From Parvularcula sp. IMCC14364 (GTDB lineage: Bacteria > Pseudomonadota > Alphaproteobacteria > Caulobacterales > Parvularculaceae): a stretch of 64,000 bases of DNA. The notes beneath the pieces are model-generated. The model had not been told where the DNA came from and ran no database searches. It saw nothing but the letters and a program-made list of their open reading frames with translations. The stretch is from positions 2,244,001-2,308,000 of the forward strand of contig NZ_CP132334.1 in NCBI RefSeq assembly GCF_030758415.1, in the 5' to 3' direction. Position numbers and translations under genes: made by a program. The first letter of the stretch is position 1, and each line of letters starts with the position of its first letter. Positions 45,978-56,258 of this stretch are shown here, piece by piece.

Positions 45978-48900
45978 ATGCCCAGAAGAACAGACATTTC
46001 CTCCATCCTCATTATCGGGGCCGGTCCTATTGTGATCGGTCAAGCCTGCGAGTTCGATTATTCCGGCGTTCAGGCCTGCAAGGCTCTCAAGGCGGAAGGA
46101 TACCGGATCATTCTCGTCAACTCCAACCCGGCGACGATCATGACAGACCCGGAACTGGCTGATGCAACTTATGTGGAGCCTATTACACCGGAGTTTGTGG
46201 AGAAAATCATTGCACGCGAACGCCCGGATGCCGTGCTGCCCACCATGGGCGGGCAGACCGCCCTGAATTGTGCGCTGGACCTTGAGCAAGCCGGTGTTTT
46301 CGAGAAATACGGTGTGGAGATGATTGGCGCTCGGGCCGACGCAATCGACAAGGCAGAGAATCGAGAACGCTTTCGCAAGGCAATGGACTCCATCGGTCTC
46401 GAAAATCCGCGTGCCACGACGGTTTCCGCCAGACCGGTGCTTGATGAAAACGGTACTGTCACCGGCTATGACCGGGCTGGTGCTGTGGCGGAAGCCATTC
46501 GCTATATTGATGAAATTGGCCTTCCGGCCATTATCCGGCCCGCCTTTACACTTGGTGGCACCGGCGGCGGCGTGGCCTATAACAGGGAAGAGTACGAGCA
46601 TATTATCCGTGCCGGGATCGATGCTTCTCCAGTCGGACAGATCCTGATCGATGAAAGTCTGCTCGGGTGGAAAGAATATGAGATGGAGGTTGTTCGCGAC
46701 AAGGCGGATAACTGCATCATCGTATGTTCAATCGAAAATGTTGATCCGATGGGCGTGCACACCGGCGATTCAATCACCGTCGCACCAGCAATGACACTGA
46801 CGGACAAAGAATATCAGATCATGCGCAACGCCTCTATTGCCGTATTGCGCGAAATTGGTGTTGAGACCGGCGGGTCAAATGTACAATTCGCGGTGAACCC
46901 TGAAGATGGCAGGTTGGTCGTCATCGAGATGAACCCGCGCGTATCTCGCTCGTCAGCGCTTGCCTCCAAGGCAACCGGCTTTCCGATTGCCAAAATCGCT
47001 GCAAAGCTGGCTGTCGGGTACACGCTGGATGAGCTGGACAATGATATAACAGGTGCAACGCCAGCAAGCTTTGAGCCATCCATTGACTATGTTGTCACTA
47101 AAATTCCGCGCTTCACCTTCGAGAAGTTTCCCGGCGCCAAGCCGCTCCTGACTACCGCGATGAAATCGGTTGGCGAAGCCATGGCCATTGGCCGCACCTT
47201 TCAGGAATCCCTGCAAAAAGCGCTGCGCTCCCTTGAAACAGGCTTATGCGGCCTTGACCCTATCGCCATTGAAGGCATCGGCGGCGATGATGACGTAAAC
47301 GCTGTACGTGCGGCCCTTGCAGCCCCCACGCCCGAGCGTCTGAGAGTGACGGCTGAAGCCTTCCGCCTTGGCTTGCCGATAGAACAGGTCCGGATCATCA
47401 CTAATTATGACCCATGGTTTCTCGACCAGATCCAGGGGATTGTTGATGCAGAGGAGCGCGTTGCGTTACGCGGTTTACCGACAGACGCGCAAAGCCTGCG
47501 ACAGCTAAAAGCCATGGGCTTTTCTGATAAACGTCTTGCACAATTATGCGATGGCACCGAGGAGGATGTACGCCAGCACCGACACAATCTGGACGTTCAC
47601 CCTGTCTACAAGAGAATTGATACCTGTGCGGCAGAGTTTGCTGCAAAAACACCTTACATGTATTCGACCTATGAGCCCGTCAGCGGGGAGCATGCATTAT
47701 GTGAGAGCCAACCGGAAGAGACGCGCAAGGCGATCATCCTTGGGGGCGGTCCAAACCGGATTGGGCAAGGCATAGAATTTGATTATTGCTGCTGCCATGC
47801 CGCATTTGCACTTGCTGATGCAGGCATAGACTCGATTATGGTCAACTGTAACCCGGAAACGGTGTCTACAGATTATGATACATCCGACAGGCTGTATTTT
47901 GAACCTCTGACAGAAGAAGACGTTTTAGAATTGATCCATGTGGAGCAGAAGAAAGGCACCCTGGAAGGTGTTATTGTACAGTATGGAGGGCAGACCCCAC
48001 TCAAACTGGCCGCGGGGCTGGATCGTGCTGGCGTGCCCATTCTGGGTACGAGCGTAGACGCAATCGACCTCGCTGAGGACAGAGAACAATTCAAGACGCT
48101 TGTGCAATCTCTGGGACTGAACCAGCCCAAAAACGCCACCGCTGGCGACAGGACCATCGCGACAGAAATAGCGGCTGAGGTTGGATATCCTCTTGTGACG
48201 CGCCCCTCCTTCGTTTTAGGCGGGCGGGCCATGGAGATTGTACGCGGGCCTGTTGATCTGGAACGCTATCTGAAAAATGCAGATATCGAGATTACCCCCA
48301 AGCTGCCATTGTTGCTGGATCAGTATCTTCAGAATGCTGTTGAAGTTGATGTGGACGCGCTCTCTGATGGGCAGGATGTGATCATCGCCGGGGTCATGGA
48401 GCATATTGAAGAAGCTGGCGTGCATTCAGGCGACAGTGCCTGCTCACTACCCCCCTATACGCTCAGTGATGAGACGATTGAAGAGCTGAAACGTCAAACA
48501 AAAGAACTTGCCAAAGCACTTGGGGTGGTCGGATTGATGAATGTTCAGTATGCGATCAAGGGTGAAACAATCTATATCCTCGAAGTAAACCCACGCGCGT
48601 CACGCACCGTACCATTTGTCGCGAAAGCCATTGGCCTACCGGTTGCCCGTATTGGCGCCCGCTTGATGGCAGGCGCAAAGCTCAGCGAATTCGTCATCAA
48701 AGAGCAGACCTATAAACACGTCGCCGTGAAAGAAGTCGTCTTCCCATTCTCGAAATTTCCCGGCGTGGACACTGTACTAGGCCCGGAAATGCGCTCCACA
48801 GGCGAAGTGATGGGAATAGACCGCGATTTCGATCGCGCCAGAGCCAAAAGCATGATTGGTGCCGGCGTAAAAACACCTCTGGAAGGCTGCGTGTTTGTCT

Positions 48901-49277
48901 CCGTAAAAGATTCTGACAAACATATGCTGATCGAGCCTGCCCAGCGACTGATCGATCTTGGATACACCCTGATTGCAACAGGCGGCACACAAGACTTCCT
49001 CAGTGAACAGGGGTTGGCGGTAAAGCGCGTCAATAAAGTGCTGGAAGGGCGGCCGCATATCGTCGATGCTCTTAAGAACGGCGAAGTCCAGATGATTTTT
49101 AACACGACGGAAACAGCGCAATCCGTTTCGGATTCACGCTCCATCAGAACGACAGCCCTGCAGCAGAAAATTCCCTGCATCACGACAATGTCTGGCGCCC
49201 GTGCGACCGTGCGTGCCTTGGAAGTTCTGCAAAAAGAGGTACTTGAAGTTTTGCCCCTGCAGGCTTATTATCAGTGA
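45978..49277 (+). CDS. carB: Carbamoyl-phosphate synthase large subunit
   Basis: Synthesises carbamoyl phosphate for arginine and pyrimidines, 1099 residues, near the usual length. It has two ATP-grasp halves. The first begins [20 protein letters not shown] and holds [12 protein letters not shown] and [13 protein letters not shown]. The second begins [20 protein letters not shown] and holds [14 protein letters not shown] and [13 protein letters not shown]. The C-terminal 150 residues are the MGS allosteric domain ([11 protein letters not shown]). The ATG at 45978 is chosen over a TTG at 45918. carA is not adjacent. It is followed by a terminator, then greA. Confidence 0.96.
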   Translation: MPRRTDISSILIIGAGPIVIGQACEFDYSGVQACKALKAEGYRIILVNSNPATIMTDPELADATYVEPITPEFVEKIIARERPDAVLPTMGGQTALNCALDLEQAGVFEKYGVEMIGARADAIDKAENRERFRKAMDSIGLENPRATTVSARPVLDENGTVTGYDRAGAVAEAIRYIDEIGLPAIIRPAFTLGGTGGGVAYNREEYEHIIRAGIDASPVGQILIDESLLGWKEYEMEVVRDKADNCIIVCSIENVDPMGVHTGDSITVAPAMTLTDKEYQIMRNASIAVLREIGVETGGSNVQFAVNPEDGRLVVIEMNPRVSRSSALASKATGFPIAKIAAKLAVGYTLDELDNDITGATPASFEPSIDYVVTKIPRFTFEKFPGAKPLLTTAMKSVGEAMAIGRTFQESLQKALRSLETGLCGLDPIAIEGIGGDDDVNAVRAALAAPTPERLRVTAEAFRLGLPIEQVRIITNYDPWFLDQIQGIVDAEERVALRGLPTDAQSLRQLKAMGFSDKRLAQLCDGTEEDVRQHRHNLDVHPVYKRIDTCAAEFAAKTPYMYSTYEPVSGEHALCESQPEETRKAIILGGGPNRIGQGIEFDYCCCHAAFALADAGIDSIMVNCNPETVSTDYDTSDRLYFEPLTEEDVLELIHVEQKKGTLEGVIVQYGGQTPLKLAAGLDRAGVPILGTSVDAIDLAEDREQFKTLVQSLGLNQPKNATAGDRTIATEIAAEVGYPLVTRPSFVLGGRAMEIVRGPVDLERYLKNADIEITPKLPLLLDQYLQNAVEVDVDALSDGQDVIIAGVMEHIEEAGVHSGDSACSLPPYTLSDETIEELKRQTKELAKALGVVGLMNVQYAIKGETIYILEVNPRASRTVPFVAKAIGLPVARIGARLMAGAKLSEFVIKEQTYKHVAVKEVVFPFSKFPGVDTVLGPEMRSTGEVMGIDRDFDRARAKSMIGAGVKTPLEGCVFVSVKDSDKHMLIEPAQRLIDLGYTLIATGGTQDFLSEQGLAVKRVNKVLEGRPHIVDALKNGEVQMIFNTTETAQSVSDSRSIRTTALQQKIPCITTMSGARATVRALEVLQKEVLEVLPLQAYYQ

Positions 49278-49301
49278 TCCTGATTACAAGAGAAGTTCAA
49301 G

Positions 49302-49330
49302 CCCGCATCGTTGATGCGGGTATTTGTGTT
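49302..49330 (+). terminator. Terminator after carB
   Basis: A perfect 8-base stem CCCGCATC/GATGCGGG with a three-base loop (49302-49320) and a T-rich tail, 25 bases after the carB stop. Confidence 0.75.
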
Positions 49331-49384
49331 CGTTTCACCGGACACGCAAAAAAATGACACACCAGACGAGAGAAAGCAGCAGAC

Positions 49385-49858
49385 ATGGATAAATTCCCTA
49401 TCACCAAGCAGGGATACGAAAAACTTGAAGCAGATATCAAGCATCTGAAGTCTGTCGAGCGCCCTGCAATTATTGAAGCCATAGCTGAAGCGCGGGCGCA
49501 TGGTGATCTTTCAGAGAACGCTGAGTACCATTCCGCCAAGGAGCGTCAGGGCTGGATTGAAGGCCAGATCATGGAGCTTGAGGACAAGTATACCCGTGCG
49601 CAGGTCATCGATGTCACCAAACTTTCAGGGGAAAAAGTGGTTTTTGGCGCTACAGTCACAATCGCCGATGAGGATACAGACGAGGAGAAGACCTACCAGA
49701 TCGTCAGCGACTTCGAAGCTGATCTCGACATGGGCAGGATTTCCATATCCTCACCGATTGCCCGCGCGCTAATCGGTAAGGAAGAAGGCGATAGCGCGGA
49801 AGTTGCTGCGCCAGGCGGGTCACGTTCATACGAAGTTATTGGCGTGGCATTCAAATAG
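49385..49858 (+). CDS. greA: Transcription elongation factor GreA
   Basis: Rescues backtracked RNA polymerase by stimulating transcript cleavage, 157 residues, the normal length. The N-terminal coiled coil begins [20 protein letters not shown]. The acidic tip is [20 protein letters not shown], with the Asp and Glu pair that enters the polymerase channel. The C-terminal FKBP-like domain ends [18 protein letters not shown] and SYEVIGVAF. It has its own ATG 107 bases after carB. Confidence 0.97.
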   Translation: MDKFPITKQGYEKLEADIKHLKSVERPAIIEAIAEARAHGDLSENAEYHSAKERQGWIEGQIMELEDKYTRAQVIDVTKLSGEKVVFGATVTIADEDTDEEKTYQIVSDFEADLDMGRISISSPIARALIGKEEGDSAEVAAPGGSRSYEVIGVAFK

Positions 49859-49865
49859 GGTAAGC

Positions 49866-49890
49866 AAAATTCCTCAGTACAGGAATTTTT
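49866..49890. terminator. Bidirectional terminator between greA and M23 gene
   Basis: AAAATTCCT (49866-49874) pairs perfectly with AGGAATTTT (49881-49889) around a six-base loop, with T-runs on both strands. It serves greA on the plus strand and overlaps the stop codon of the convergent M23 gene. Confidence 0.85.
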
Positions 49891-50350
49891 CCGGGTCAAT
49901 GGGTTGTCCTTTATCCCGTATTTCGAAGTGCAGATGCGGACCGGTGGCATTGCCTGTCTGCCCGACCAGACCGATCGTCGAGCCGGCAGAAACCATCGCT
50001 CCTTCAGAGACAAAAAACTCAGACAGGTGTGCATACCGCGTCTGCCAGTCCTCACTATGGTCGATAATGATGATGTTCCCATAGCCACTCTGGCGGCCAA
50101 CAACGCGGACATGCCCTGACGCAGCCGCCCTGACAGGCGTCCCGGTCGGCGCGGGGATGTCTATGCCATGATGAATACGCCCCCCCTGCCCGCCAAGTCT
50201 GTCTTTGGTAAGGGAAAACCCTGAATAGACTTTACCGTCAACCGGTGTTGAAAATTTAGGCGCGACAGCATTGCTGTCAGTGCTCGCACAGCCCGCCATA
50301 GCAAGGATAATCAACGCTGAAACAAGACTAGTTTTGATCGTTTTACACAT
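49874..50350 (-). CDS. M23 family peptidase-like lipoprotein
   Basis: LytM-type peptidoglycan-binding or peptidase lipoprotein of 158 residues. MCKTIKTSLVSALIILAMAGC is the signal peptide with lipobox Cys (cut after ILAMAG). The M23 domain has GRIHHGIDIPAPTGTPVRA, with the HxxxD metal pair, and ATGPHLHFEIRDKG, with HxH. All metal ligands are present, so it may be an active endopeptidase. ATG at 50350; an open upstream extension to 50617 overlaps the divergent fusion gene and lacks a signal sequence, so I rejected it. Confidence 0.9.
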   Translation of the reverse strand: MCKTIKTSLVSALIILAMAGCASTDSNAVAPKFSTPVDGKVYSGFSLTKDRLGGQGGRIHHGIDIPAPTGTPVRAAASGHVRVVGRQSGYGNIIIIDHSEDWQTRYAHLSEFFVSEGAMVSAGSTIGLVGQTGNATGPHLHFEIRDKGQPIDPEKFLY

Positions 50351-50440
50351 ACGCCCCAGATTAACAGACAAGGGTAAACCCGCTTTCAAAGCTATCGCTA
50401 AAATTTGGCCAAGACCAGCATTTGCTGATAAGCAGCCCGA

Positions 50441-52492
50441 ATGCAAAATGATGCCAAAAAAAAATGCTGGGTCATCAGTGATGGTCGCGCCGGTATGGAG
50501 AACCAGGCACTCGGGCTTGCCGAAGCGATAGGGCGCACCTTTCCGCTGGAAATTTGCATCAAGCGCATTGACGTGAAATGGCCATGGAAATTTCTGCCTG
50601 CCTGGACATGGGGACAAAATCCTTTTGGCAAGGTGGCATCTGTAACAGACCAGAATGGCGATGACGCTGAATTTGCGAACACGGCTGTTGCTGATACGAT
50701 GCCTGATCTCTGGATAGCGTGCGGCCGGCTGACCATCCCCCTGTCCATTGCCGCCAAAAGATCAGGACACAGCTTTGTCGTCCAGACACAGGATCCACGT
50801 CATCCGGCCAGAAACTTTGACCTTGTCGTCCCTCCCTATCACGATGCATTGGATGCGGAGAATGTATTTCCCATACATGGCGCGCCGAACCGGCTTGATA
50901 GCGCAAAAATCACTGCCGAAGCAGAACAGCTACGCACCCTGTTATCCCTGGAAGATCGGCCGGTTATTTCTGTTCTTATCGGTGGTGACAGCAAGGCATA
51001 TCGGCTCGACAGAAAACATCTCAATAATATCATCGACACGATCGAACGATTGTCGGAAAATGGGTCAACCATTCTGGTCACGACATCGCGCCGCACAGGC
51101 GCAGCAAATATACGCCAGCTTCGATTACGGCTTGAGGGGAAAAACATTTTCCTATGGGACGGCACTCCGCTCGGCCATCTGGCCAATCCATATTTCGCTT
51201 TCCTCGGGATCGCCGACCATATTCTGGTTACAGAAGAAAGCACTAACATGATCACCGATGCAGCTTTCACTGGCAAACCAGTCTCACTTCTGCCAATGTC
51301 AGGTGGCAGTGAAAAATTTGCGCGCTTTCATCGCGACCTTCAGGAGAAAGAGATTGTCAGGCTCGTGTCTCTTCCGCTGGAAAGCTGGACCTATGAACCT
51401 TTACGCGAAACAGATCGCGCCGCGCGCGAAATCGTGAGCCGATGGTTGGGGAATGACATGCTGCCCCCTCTTGAACCGGCATCAGCAAGCAGTACATATG
51501 CGCCTTCAGAAAAACAGAACGAAAGTTCAGCCATCATGTCAGACAATGCCGCAAGCAAACACGCCAAAGTCCTTATCATCGGCTCAGGGGCTGCCGGGTA
51601 CACAGCAGCCATTTATGCCGCCCGCGCCATGCTTGAGCCTGTGCTGATCAAAGGTCTGCAACCCGGCGGGCAGCTGACAATCACCACAGACGTGGAAAAC
51701 TACCCCGGATTTGCTGATGTGATACAGGGACCATGGTTGATGGAGCAGATGGAAAAGCAGGCACTGCATGTCGGCACGGAGATGATATCTGACATTATAA
51801 CTGACGTGGACTTTACAGCTCGTCCTTTCCGGCTGACCGGTGACAGCGGCACCACATATACAGCCGATAGTGTCGTGATTGCGACTGGCGCTCAGGCCAA
51901 ATGGCTCGGCCTGCCATCCGAACAGAAATTTCAGGGCTTCGGCGTTTCGGCCTGTGCTACCTGTGATGGATTTTTCTATCGGGGCAAGGAAGTTGCCGTT
52001 GTTGGTGGCGGCAATACAGCCGTTGAAGAAGCACTGTTCCTGACCAACTTCGCGTCAAAAGTGACTCTCATTCACCGCCGCGACAGCCTCAGGGCTGAGC
52101 GCATTTTGCAGAACAGGCTACTTAATCACGAGAAGATCGAAGTGATATGGGATAACGAAGTTGAGGAAGTTCTTGGCACGGAAGACCCCTTGGGTGTTAC
52201 GGCACTGCGGCTTAAGAATTTGAAAAATGGTGAAAGAACTGAACTCCCGGTGCATGGCTTTTTCGTTGCCATTGGCCATGCCCCTGCCACGGAAGTTTTT
52301 TCAGGAAAAGTCGACATGAAACAAAACGGATATGTCATCACGGCACCTGACTCTACCGCAACCAATATCCCCGGGATTTTTGCCGCAGGTGACGTTACAG
52401 ACGAAACCTACCGTCAGGCAGTAACTGCTGCAGGCATGGGATGCATGGCCGCCCTTGAAGCGGAAAAATTCATTGCAGAACAGGAAGCCTGA
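50441..52492 (+). CDS. trxB: ELM1-family/thioredoxin reductase fusion
   Basis: One uninterrupted frame of 683 residues. Residues 1-345 are a DUF1022/ELM1-family domain ([57 protein letters not shown]), related to plant mitochondrial fission factor ELM1 and with glycosyltransferase-like features. Residues 372-683 are a complete thioredoxin reductase: FAD loop [20 protein letters not shown], redox pair Cys505/Cys508 in [14 protein letters not shown] loop [16 protein letters not shown], and [18 protein letters not shown] linker of about 25 residues joins them. An in-frame ATG at 51536 could start a separate reductase, but no good ribosome site precedes it. It may be a true fusion. Confidence 0.85.
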   Translation: MQNDAKKKCWVISDGRAGMENQALGLAEAIGRTFPLEICIKRIDVKWPWKFLPAWTWGQNPFGKVASVTDQNGDDAEFANTAVADTMPDLWIACGRLTIPLSIAAKRSGHSFVVQTQDPRHPARNFDLVVPPYHDALDAENVFPIHGAPNRLDSAKITAEAEQLRTLLSLEDRPVISVLIGGDSKAYRLDRKHLNNIIDTIERLSENGSTILVTTSRRTGAANIRQLRLRLEGKNIFLWDGTPLGHLANPYFAFLGIADHILVTEESTNMITDAAFTGKPVSLLPMSGGSEKFARFHRDLQEKEIVRLVSLPLESWTYEPLRETDRAAREIVSRWLGNDMLPPLEPASASSTYAPSEKQNESSAIMSDNAASKHAKVLIIGSGAAGYTAAIYAARAMLEPVLIKGLQPGGQLTITTDVENYPGFADVIQGPWLMEQMEKQALHVGTEMISDIITDVDFTARPFRLTGDSGTTYTADSVVIATGAQAKWLGLPSEQKFQGFGVSACATCDGFFYRGKEVAVVGGGNTAVEEALFLTNFASKVTLIHRRDSLRAERILQNRLLNHEKIEVIWDNEVEEVLGTEDPLGVTALRLKNLKNGERTELPVHGFFVAIGHAPATEVFSGKVDMKQNGYVITAPDSTATNIPGIFAAGDVTDETYRQAVTAAGMGCMAALEAEKFIAEQEA

Positions 52493-52966
52493 TCACGGCG
52501 CCTGGTAGGCGTGCGCGATCATTTTGGTGCCTTCAAAAACGGCTCTGTCTTCGACGTGATACTCGTCGACAAATACGAAATCGAAGATCCGGTCTTCTTC
52601 AACATCGCGGTGAAGCATGACGATAAACATCTCACCAGAGACGGGTTCAGGATCAACTGAAATGCTGATATTCGTGTTCAGTCCGTCTTTAATGTAAGTG
52701 TGCCCAACATATATTTTGCCATTAGGCTTACCGTCCGTAAACGGATGCATCACCAGCCATCCATTCCCGTCTATCTTGACTTCCGGGAAAATGAACGTTG
52801 AGCCGTTGCGCGTCGCACCTTTTGTCTTGATCCAGTTATCGCTGCCATCGCCCATCGTTATTTCAGCTCTTGTGGGGGATGGTTCAGCTACCGTTACGGA
52901 CTCTGATATAGATGTGCAGGCAGACAACATCGCAACCATGAAGCATGTAAGTAATGTGTTCTTCAT
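52493..52966 (-). CDS. Small lipoprotein, DUF7282-like
   Basis: A 157-residue predicted lipoprotein; MKNTLLTCFMVAMLSACTS ends in a lipobox Cys. The rest is one beta-rich domain with GNGWLVMHPFTDGKPNGKIY, GLNTNISISVDPEPVSGEM and FDFVFVDEYHVEDRAVFEG. This arrangement recalls the DUF7282 extracellular domain known mostly from archaea; I hold that match loosely. Function unknown. GGGAG lies nine bases before the ATG. It is convergent with the fusion gene, whose stop it abuts. Confidence 0.75.
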   Translation of the reverse strand: MKNTLLTCFMVAMLSACTSISESVTVAEPSPTRAEITMGDGSDNWIKTKGATRNGSTFIFPEVKIDGNGWLVMHPFTDGKPNGKIYVGHTYIKDGLNTNISISVDPEPVSGEMFIVMLHRDVEEDRIFDFVFVDEYHVEDRAVFEGTKMIAHAYQAP

Positions 52967-53017
52967 ATCCAGGCACTCCCCTTTTTGAGAGTAGCATGAA
53001 GGGCAATCTCAGCCTTG

Positions 53018-53446
53018 TCAAAATGTGGTAGATAACTTTTGCAGCATGATCACAAATGCGTCGCGCTCCTCCCGCGACAGGCCCTCTTCAAGCCTTGAAG
53101 CAAAATTCTGTACCTGCCCTGAAATGCTTGAATACAGACGCTCCCCCTTTTCAGAAAGGTGCAAGTGACCAATGCGGCCATCTGTATGAGACGATTTTCT
53201 CAAAACAAGCCCCTGATCGATCAGGGACTTAACCGCCCTGCTGACGATACCTTTATCCATGGGCGTGACAGAAACAATACGCTGTGCACTTGCCCCGGGT
53301 TGATCCGCAATAGCTGCCATAACCCTCCATTGAGAGAGGTTGAGATTGCTCTGCTCTCGCGCAATGACAGATGTTCTCTGGGAAATCTGGTCCGCCAGCA
53401 ATACCAGCTGATACGGCAAAAAGGTCTCAAGTTTGATGGCTTCCAT
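53018..53446 (-). CDS. MarR family regulator of the tyrosine operon
   Basis: Winged-helix repressor or activator of 142 residues. It has LSQWRVMAAIADQPGASAQR, the recognition helix segment VSVTPMDKGIVSRAVKSLID, and wing QGLVLRKSSHTDGRIGHLHL. It is divergent from hppD across 86 bases that contain a perfect palindrome of MarR-operator type, so it probably controls both itself and the hppD operon, with an aromatic pathway intermediate as effector (inference). Confidence 0.88.
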   Translation of the reverse strand: MEAIKLETFLPYQLVLLADQISQRTSVIAREQSNLNLSQWRVMAAIADQPGASAQRIVSVTPMDKGIVSRAVKSLIDQGLVLRKSSHTDGRIGHLHLSEKGERLYSSISGQVQNFASRLEEGLSREERDAFVIMLQKLSTTF

Positions 53447-53477
53447 AATACACTTGACAGCAAGGGGAACAATAATT

Positions 53478-53493
53478 AGTTGTTATCACAACT
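53478..53493. promoter_or_regulatory. Predicted MarR operator
   Basis: AGTTGT-TATC-ACAACT, a perfect 6-4-6 inverted repeat midway between the divergent marR and hppD genes. The form resembles known MarR-family sites with TTGT/ACAA arms. A TTGACA lies at 53454-53459, so the palindrome falls where the -10 region of an hppD promoter would be and binding would block it. Confidence 0.6.
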
Positions 53494-53532
53494 TGTTTGA
53501 ATTGCAACAAAATTTATCCTTGGGAGAATATC

Positions 53533-54627
53533 ATGGCTGACCTTTTCGAAAATCCGGCAGGCCTTGACGGGTTTGAGTTCATTGAATTTTCGAGCCCCGA
53601 GAAAGGTATTCTCGAGGGTGTGTTTGAATCCATGGGCTTTACAGAAGTTGCACGCCATCGCTCCAAGGATGTGACGTTATGGCGCCAGGGCGGCATAAAT
53701 CTGATCACAAACTACGAGCCACGTTCTGCTGCATGGTTCTTTTCCAGAGAGCACGGCCCCTCGGCCTGCGGTATGGGATTCAGGGTTCGCGATGCAAAGC
53801 AGGCTTACGACTATCTGATCAAGCAAGGTGCAGAGCCAGTTGAGGTTAAGACAGGGCCGATGGAACTGTGTCTTCCTGCCATTCGCGGTATCGGTAACGC
53901 AATCATCTATCTGATCGATCGTTATACTGATAATGGCCCAGACATTTATGACATAGATTTTGAGTATCTCGAAGGGGTTGAGCGCCAGCCAAAAGGAGCG
54001 GGTTTCAACGTCATCGATCACCTTACACACAATGTATATACAGGCCGCATGGCGTACTGGGCCGACTTCTATGAGAAGTTGTTCAACTTCAAGGAAATCC
54101 GGTTTTTCGACATCAAAGGTGAATATACCGGCCTCACATCAAAAGCCCTGACAGCACCTGATGGAAAAATCCGTATCCCGCTGAACGAAGAAGGTGAAGG
54201 CGGGAAAGGCCAGATCGAGGAATTCCTGCGTGACTTCAATGGCGAAGGCATACAGCATATCGCGTTCTCTTGTGATGATCTTGTGGCCTGCTGGGACAAC
54301 CTCAAGGCATGCGGCATTCCTTTCATGACAGCCCCGCCGGAAACATATTACGAAATGCTGTCCGAGCGGCTGCCAGATCACGGCGAAGATACTGACGCCT
54401 TGAAATCCCGTGGCATCCTGCTGGACGGTACAACGGAAGGCGGAAAGCCCCGTCTGTTGTTGCAGATTTTCTCTGAAACACAGCTCGGTCCGGTTTTCTT
54501 CGAATTTATTCAGCGCAAGGGCGATGACGGATTTGGCGAAGGCAACTTCAAAGCCCTGTTCGAGTCCATAGAGCGCGACCAGATCAATCGCGGCGTTTTG
54601 AGCGTTGAAGAAAAGGCCGCATCATGA
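53533..54627 (+). CDS. hppD: 4-hydroxyphenylpyruvate dioxygenase
   Basis: Non-haem iron enzyme converting 4-hydroxyphenylpyruvate to homogentisate in tyrosine breakdown, 364 residues. Two vicinal-oxygen-chelate halves are visible. The iron ligands are His in [10 protein letters not shown], His in [11 protein letters not shown] and Glu in [20 protein letters not shown], the last segment also being the family signature. The ATG at 53533 follows GGGAGA by five bases; a TTG at 53497 is rejected. It overlaps the next gene by four bases. Confidence 0.96.
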   Translation: MADLFENPAGLDGFEFIEFSSPEKGILEGVFESMGFTEVARHRSKDVTLWRQGGINLITNYEPRSAAWFFSREHGPSACGMGFRVRDAKQAYDYLIKQGAEPVEVKTGPMELCLPAIRGIGNAIIYLIDRYTDNGPDIYDIDFEYLEGVERQPKGAGFNVIDHLTHNVYTGRMAYWADFYEKLFNFKEIRFFDIKGEYTGLTSKALTAPDGKIRIPLNEEGEGGKGQIEEFLRDFNGEGIQHIAFSCDDLVACWDNLKACGIPFMTAPPETYYEMLSERLPDHGEDTDALKSRGILLDGTTEGGKPRLLLQIFSETQLGPVFFEFIQRKGDDGFGEGNFKALFESIERDQINRGVLSVEEKAAS

Positions 54628-55175
54628 CCCTGCCAAAGCTTGATGGTTTTCACCACGTTGCCTATCGGTGCAAGGATGCGAGGGAGACTGTCGAATTCTA
54701 CGAAAAAGCGCTTGGCGCGGAATTCGACATTGCCTTTGCTGAGGACCATGTGCCTTCTACTGGCGCCTATGATCCGTATATGCATGTTTTCCTGAAAGTC
54801 GGGAACAATAATGTCCTCGCATTTTTTGAATTACCGCAGCAGCCTGAAATGGGCCGGGATCTGAACACGCCTGAATGGGTGCAGCACATCGCACTGCGCA
54901 CAGCATCTCTTGATGACCTGCTGACCATGAAGAAACATCTGGAAGCGATGGGCCTGGACGTGCTTGGGCCAACCAATCACGGGATATTCAAGTCCATCTA
55001 CTTTTTTGATCCGAACGGGCATCGTTTGGAGGTTGCAGCTGATACTGGTACTGAGGATCAGTTAACAGAATTGAACCGGGTCGCGGGCGACATGCTGGAA
55101 GAATGGTCGAGAACCAAGAAAGCCCCACAGCATGCAGCATGGCTGCATGAAGCAGCCCGCGAAGATCATGACTAA
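54624..55175 (+). CDS. VOC family (glyoxalase/dioxygenase-like) protein
   Basis: Single vicinal-oxygen-chelate protein of 183 residues. [22 protein letters not shown] opens the fold (split here as [18 protein letters not shown]). [18 protein letters not shown] supplies a second metal His, and [13 protein letters not shown] the Glu. It is translationally coupled to hppD (ATGA). Its place in a tyrosine operon suggests a dioxygenase or isomerase acting near homogentisate, but no such activity can be assigned from sequence. A C-terminal [18 protein letters not shown] tail is unusual for short VOC proteins. Confidence 0.82.
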   Translation: MTLPKLDGFHHVAYRCKDARETVEFYEKALGAEFDIAFAEDHVPSTGAYDPYMHVFLKVGNNNVLAFFELPQQPEMGRDLNTPEWVQHIALRTASLDDLLTMKKHLEAMGLDVLGPTNHGIFKSIYFFDPNGHRLEVAADTGTEDQLTELNRVAGDMLEEWSRTKKAPQHAAWLHEAAREDHD

Positions 55176-55201
55176 ACGACACGCCTGGATGATATAACCC
55201 A

Positions 55202-56218
55202 ATGAAGCTTTCCACACTGAAAAATGATACACGAGACGGCGCCCTGTATGTTATCTCGACCGATTTAACCCGCTGCCTTGCTGCTGACCACGTCGCCGGG
55301 ACGATGCAGCAGGCTCTTGATAACTGGCAGGACGCAGTACCTGAATTGCAGAAACTTGCCGACAAACTCAACGGTAATCCTTCAGAAGGCGAGAAGTTTG
55401 AGCAGGACAGATGCCACTCTCCTCTTCCGCGTGCGTTTCAATGGGCTGATGGCTCCGCTTATGTGAACCACGTTGAACTCGTGCGCAAAGCCCGCGGTGC
55501 CGAAATGCCAGCCTCTTTCTGGACTGACCCCTTGATGTATCAGGGCGGCTCCGATTCTTTTCTGGATCCCCGCGCAGATATTCAGATGCCTCAGGACGAA
55601 GGCTTTGGCATTGATATGGAAGGTGAAATTGCCATCATTACAGACGATGTGCCAATGGGCGTATCGGCTAAAGATGCGCTATCACATGTGAAACTTGTCA
55701 TGCTGGTAAATGACGTCAGCTTGCGGGGCTTAATACCCGGTGAGTTGAGCAAAGGCTTTGGATTTTTCCAGTCGAAACCATCCAGTGCTTTCAGCCCCTG
55801 CGCGGTAACAACTGACGAACTTGGTGAAAGCTGGAAAGATGGCAAACTGCACTTGCCGCTGCTGGTAACCTACAATGGCACCGCATTTGGCAAGGCAAAT
55901 GCTGGCATCGATATGACGTTTAACTTCGGCCAACTTATTGCCCACGCAGCCCGAACACGCCCCCTTGAGGCCGGTACGATCATTGGCTCTGGTACTGTTT
56001 CAAACAAACTTGAAGACGGTACACCTGGCAAACCTATCGCAGAGGGGGGAGCAGGATACTCTTGTATTGCAGAGATACGGATGATTGAGACAATCAACCA
56101 TGGCCAGCCCTCGACCCCGTTCATGAGATTCGGAGACCGGGTTGAGATCGAGATGCTGAATCATACAGGACAATCCATTTTTGGCCGGATTGACCAGATC
56201 GTGGAAAAGTCTGCTTAA
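55202..56218 (+). CDS. Fumarylacetoacetate hydrolase family protein
   Basis: FAH-family hydrolase, 338 residues, the likely last step of tyrosine breakdown, splitting fumarylacetoacetate to fumarate and acetoacetate. It has LPRAFQWADGSAYVNHVELV, the metal-binding FGIDMEGEIAIITDDVP and MLVNDVSLRG segments, QSKPSSAFSPCAVTTDEL, and IGSGTVSN. The lone FAH-type gene after hppD supports this step, though other family members act on different diketo acids. Homogentisate dioxygenase and maleylacetoacetate isomerase genes are absent here. Confidence 0.88.
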   Translation: MKLSTLKNDTRDGALYVISTDLTRCLAADHVAGTMQQALDNWQDAVPELQKLADKLNGNPSEGEKFEQDRCHSPLPRAFQWADGSAYVNHVELVRKARGAEMPASFWTDPLMYQGGSDSFLDPRADIQMPQDEGFGIDMEGEIAIITDDVPMGVSAKDALSHVKLVMLVNDVSLRGLIPGELSKGFGFFQSKPSSAFSPCAVTTDELGESWKDGKLHLPLLVTYNGTAFGKANAGIDMTFNFGQLIAHAARTRPLEAGTIIGSGTVSNKLEDGTPGKPIAEGGAGYSCIAEIRMIETINHGQPSTPFMRFGDRVEIEMLNHTGQSIFGRIDQIVEKSA

Positions 56219-56230
56219 GCAGACTTTTTT
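56205..56230 (+). terminator. Terminator overlapping FAH stop codon
   Basis: AAAAGTCTGC and GCAGACTTTT form a perfect 10-base stem around TTAA, with T-run to 56230. The FAH stop codon TAA lies in the loop, so the last codons form the 5' arm. Confidence 0.85.
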
Positions 56231-56258
56231 AGAGAAGCGTACAGTATATCTTTTGAAG

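Noticed and set aside
49874-50617. Longer 247-residue form of the M23 lipoprotein
   Set aside because: It would overlap the divergent fusion gene and bury the lipoprotein signal peptide that starts at 50350.
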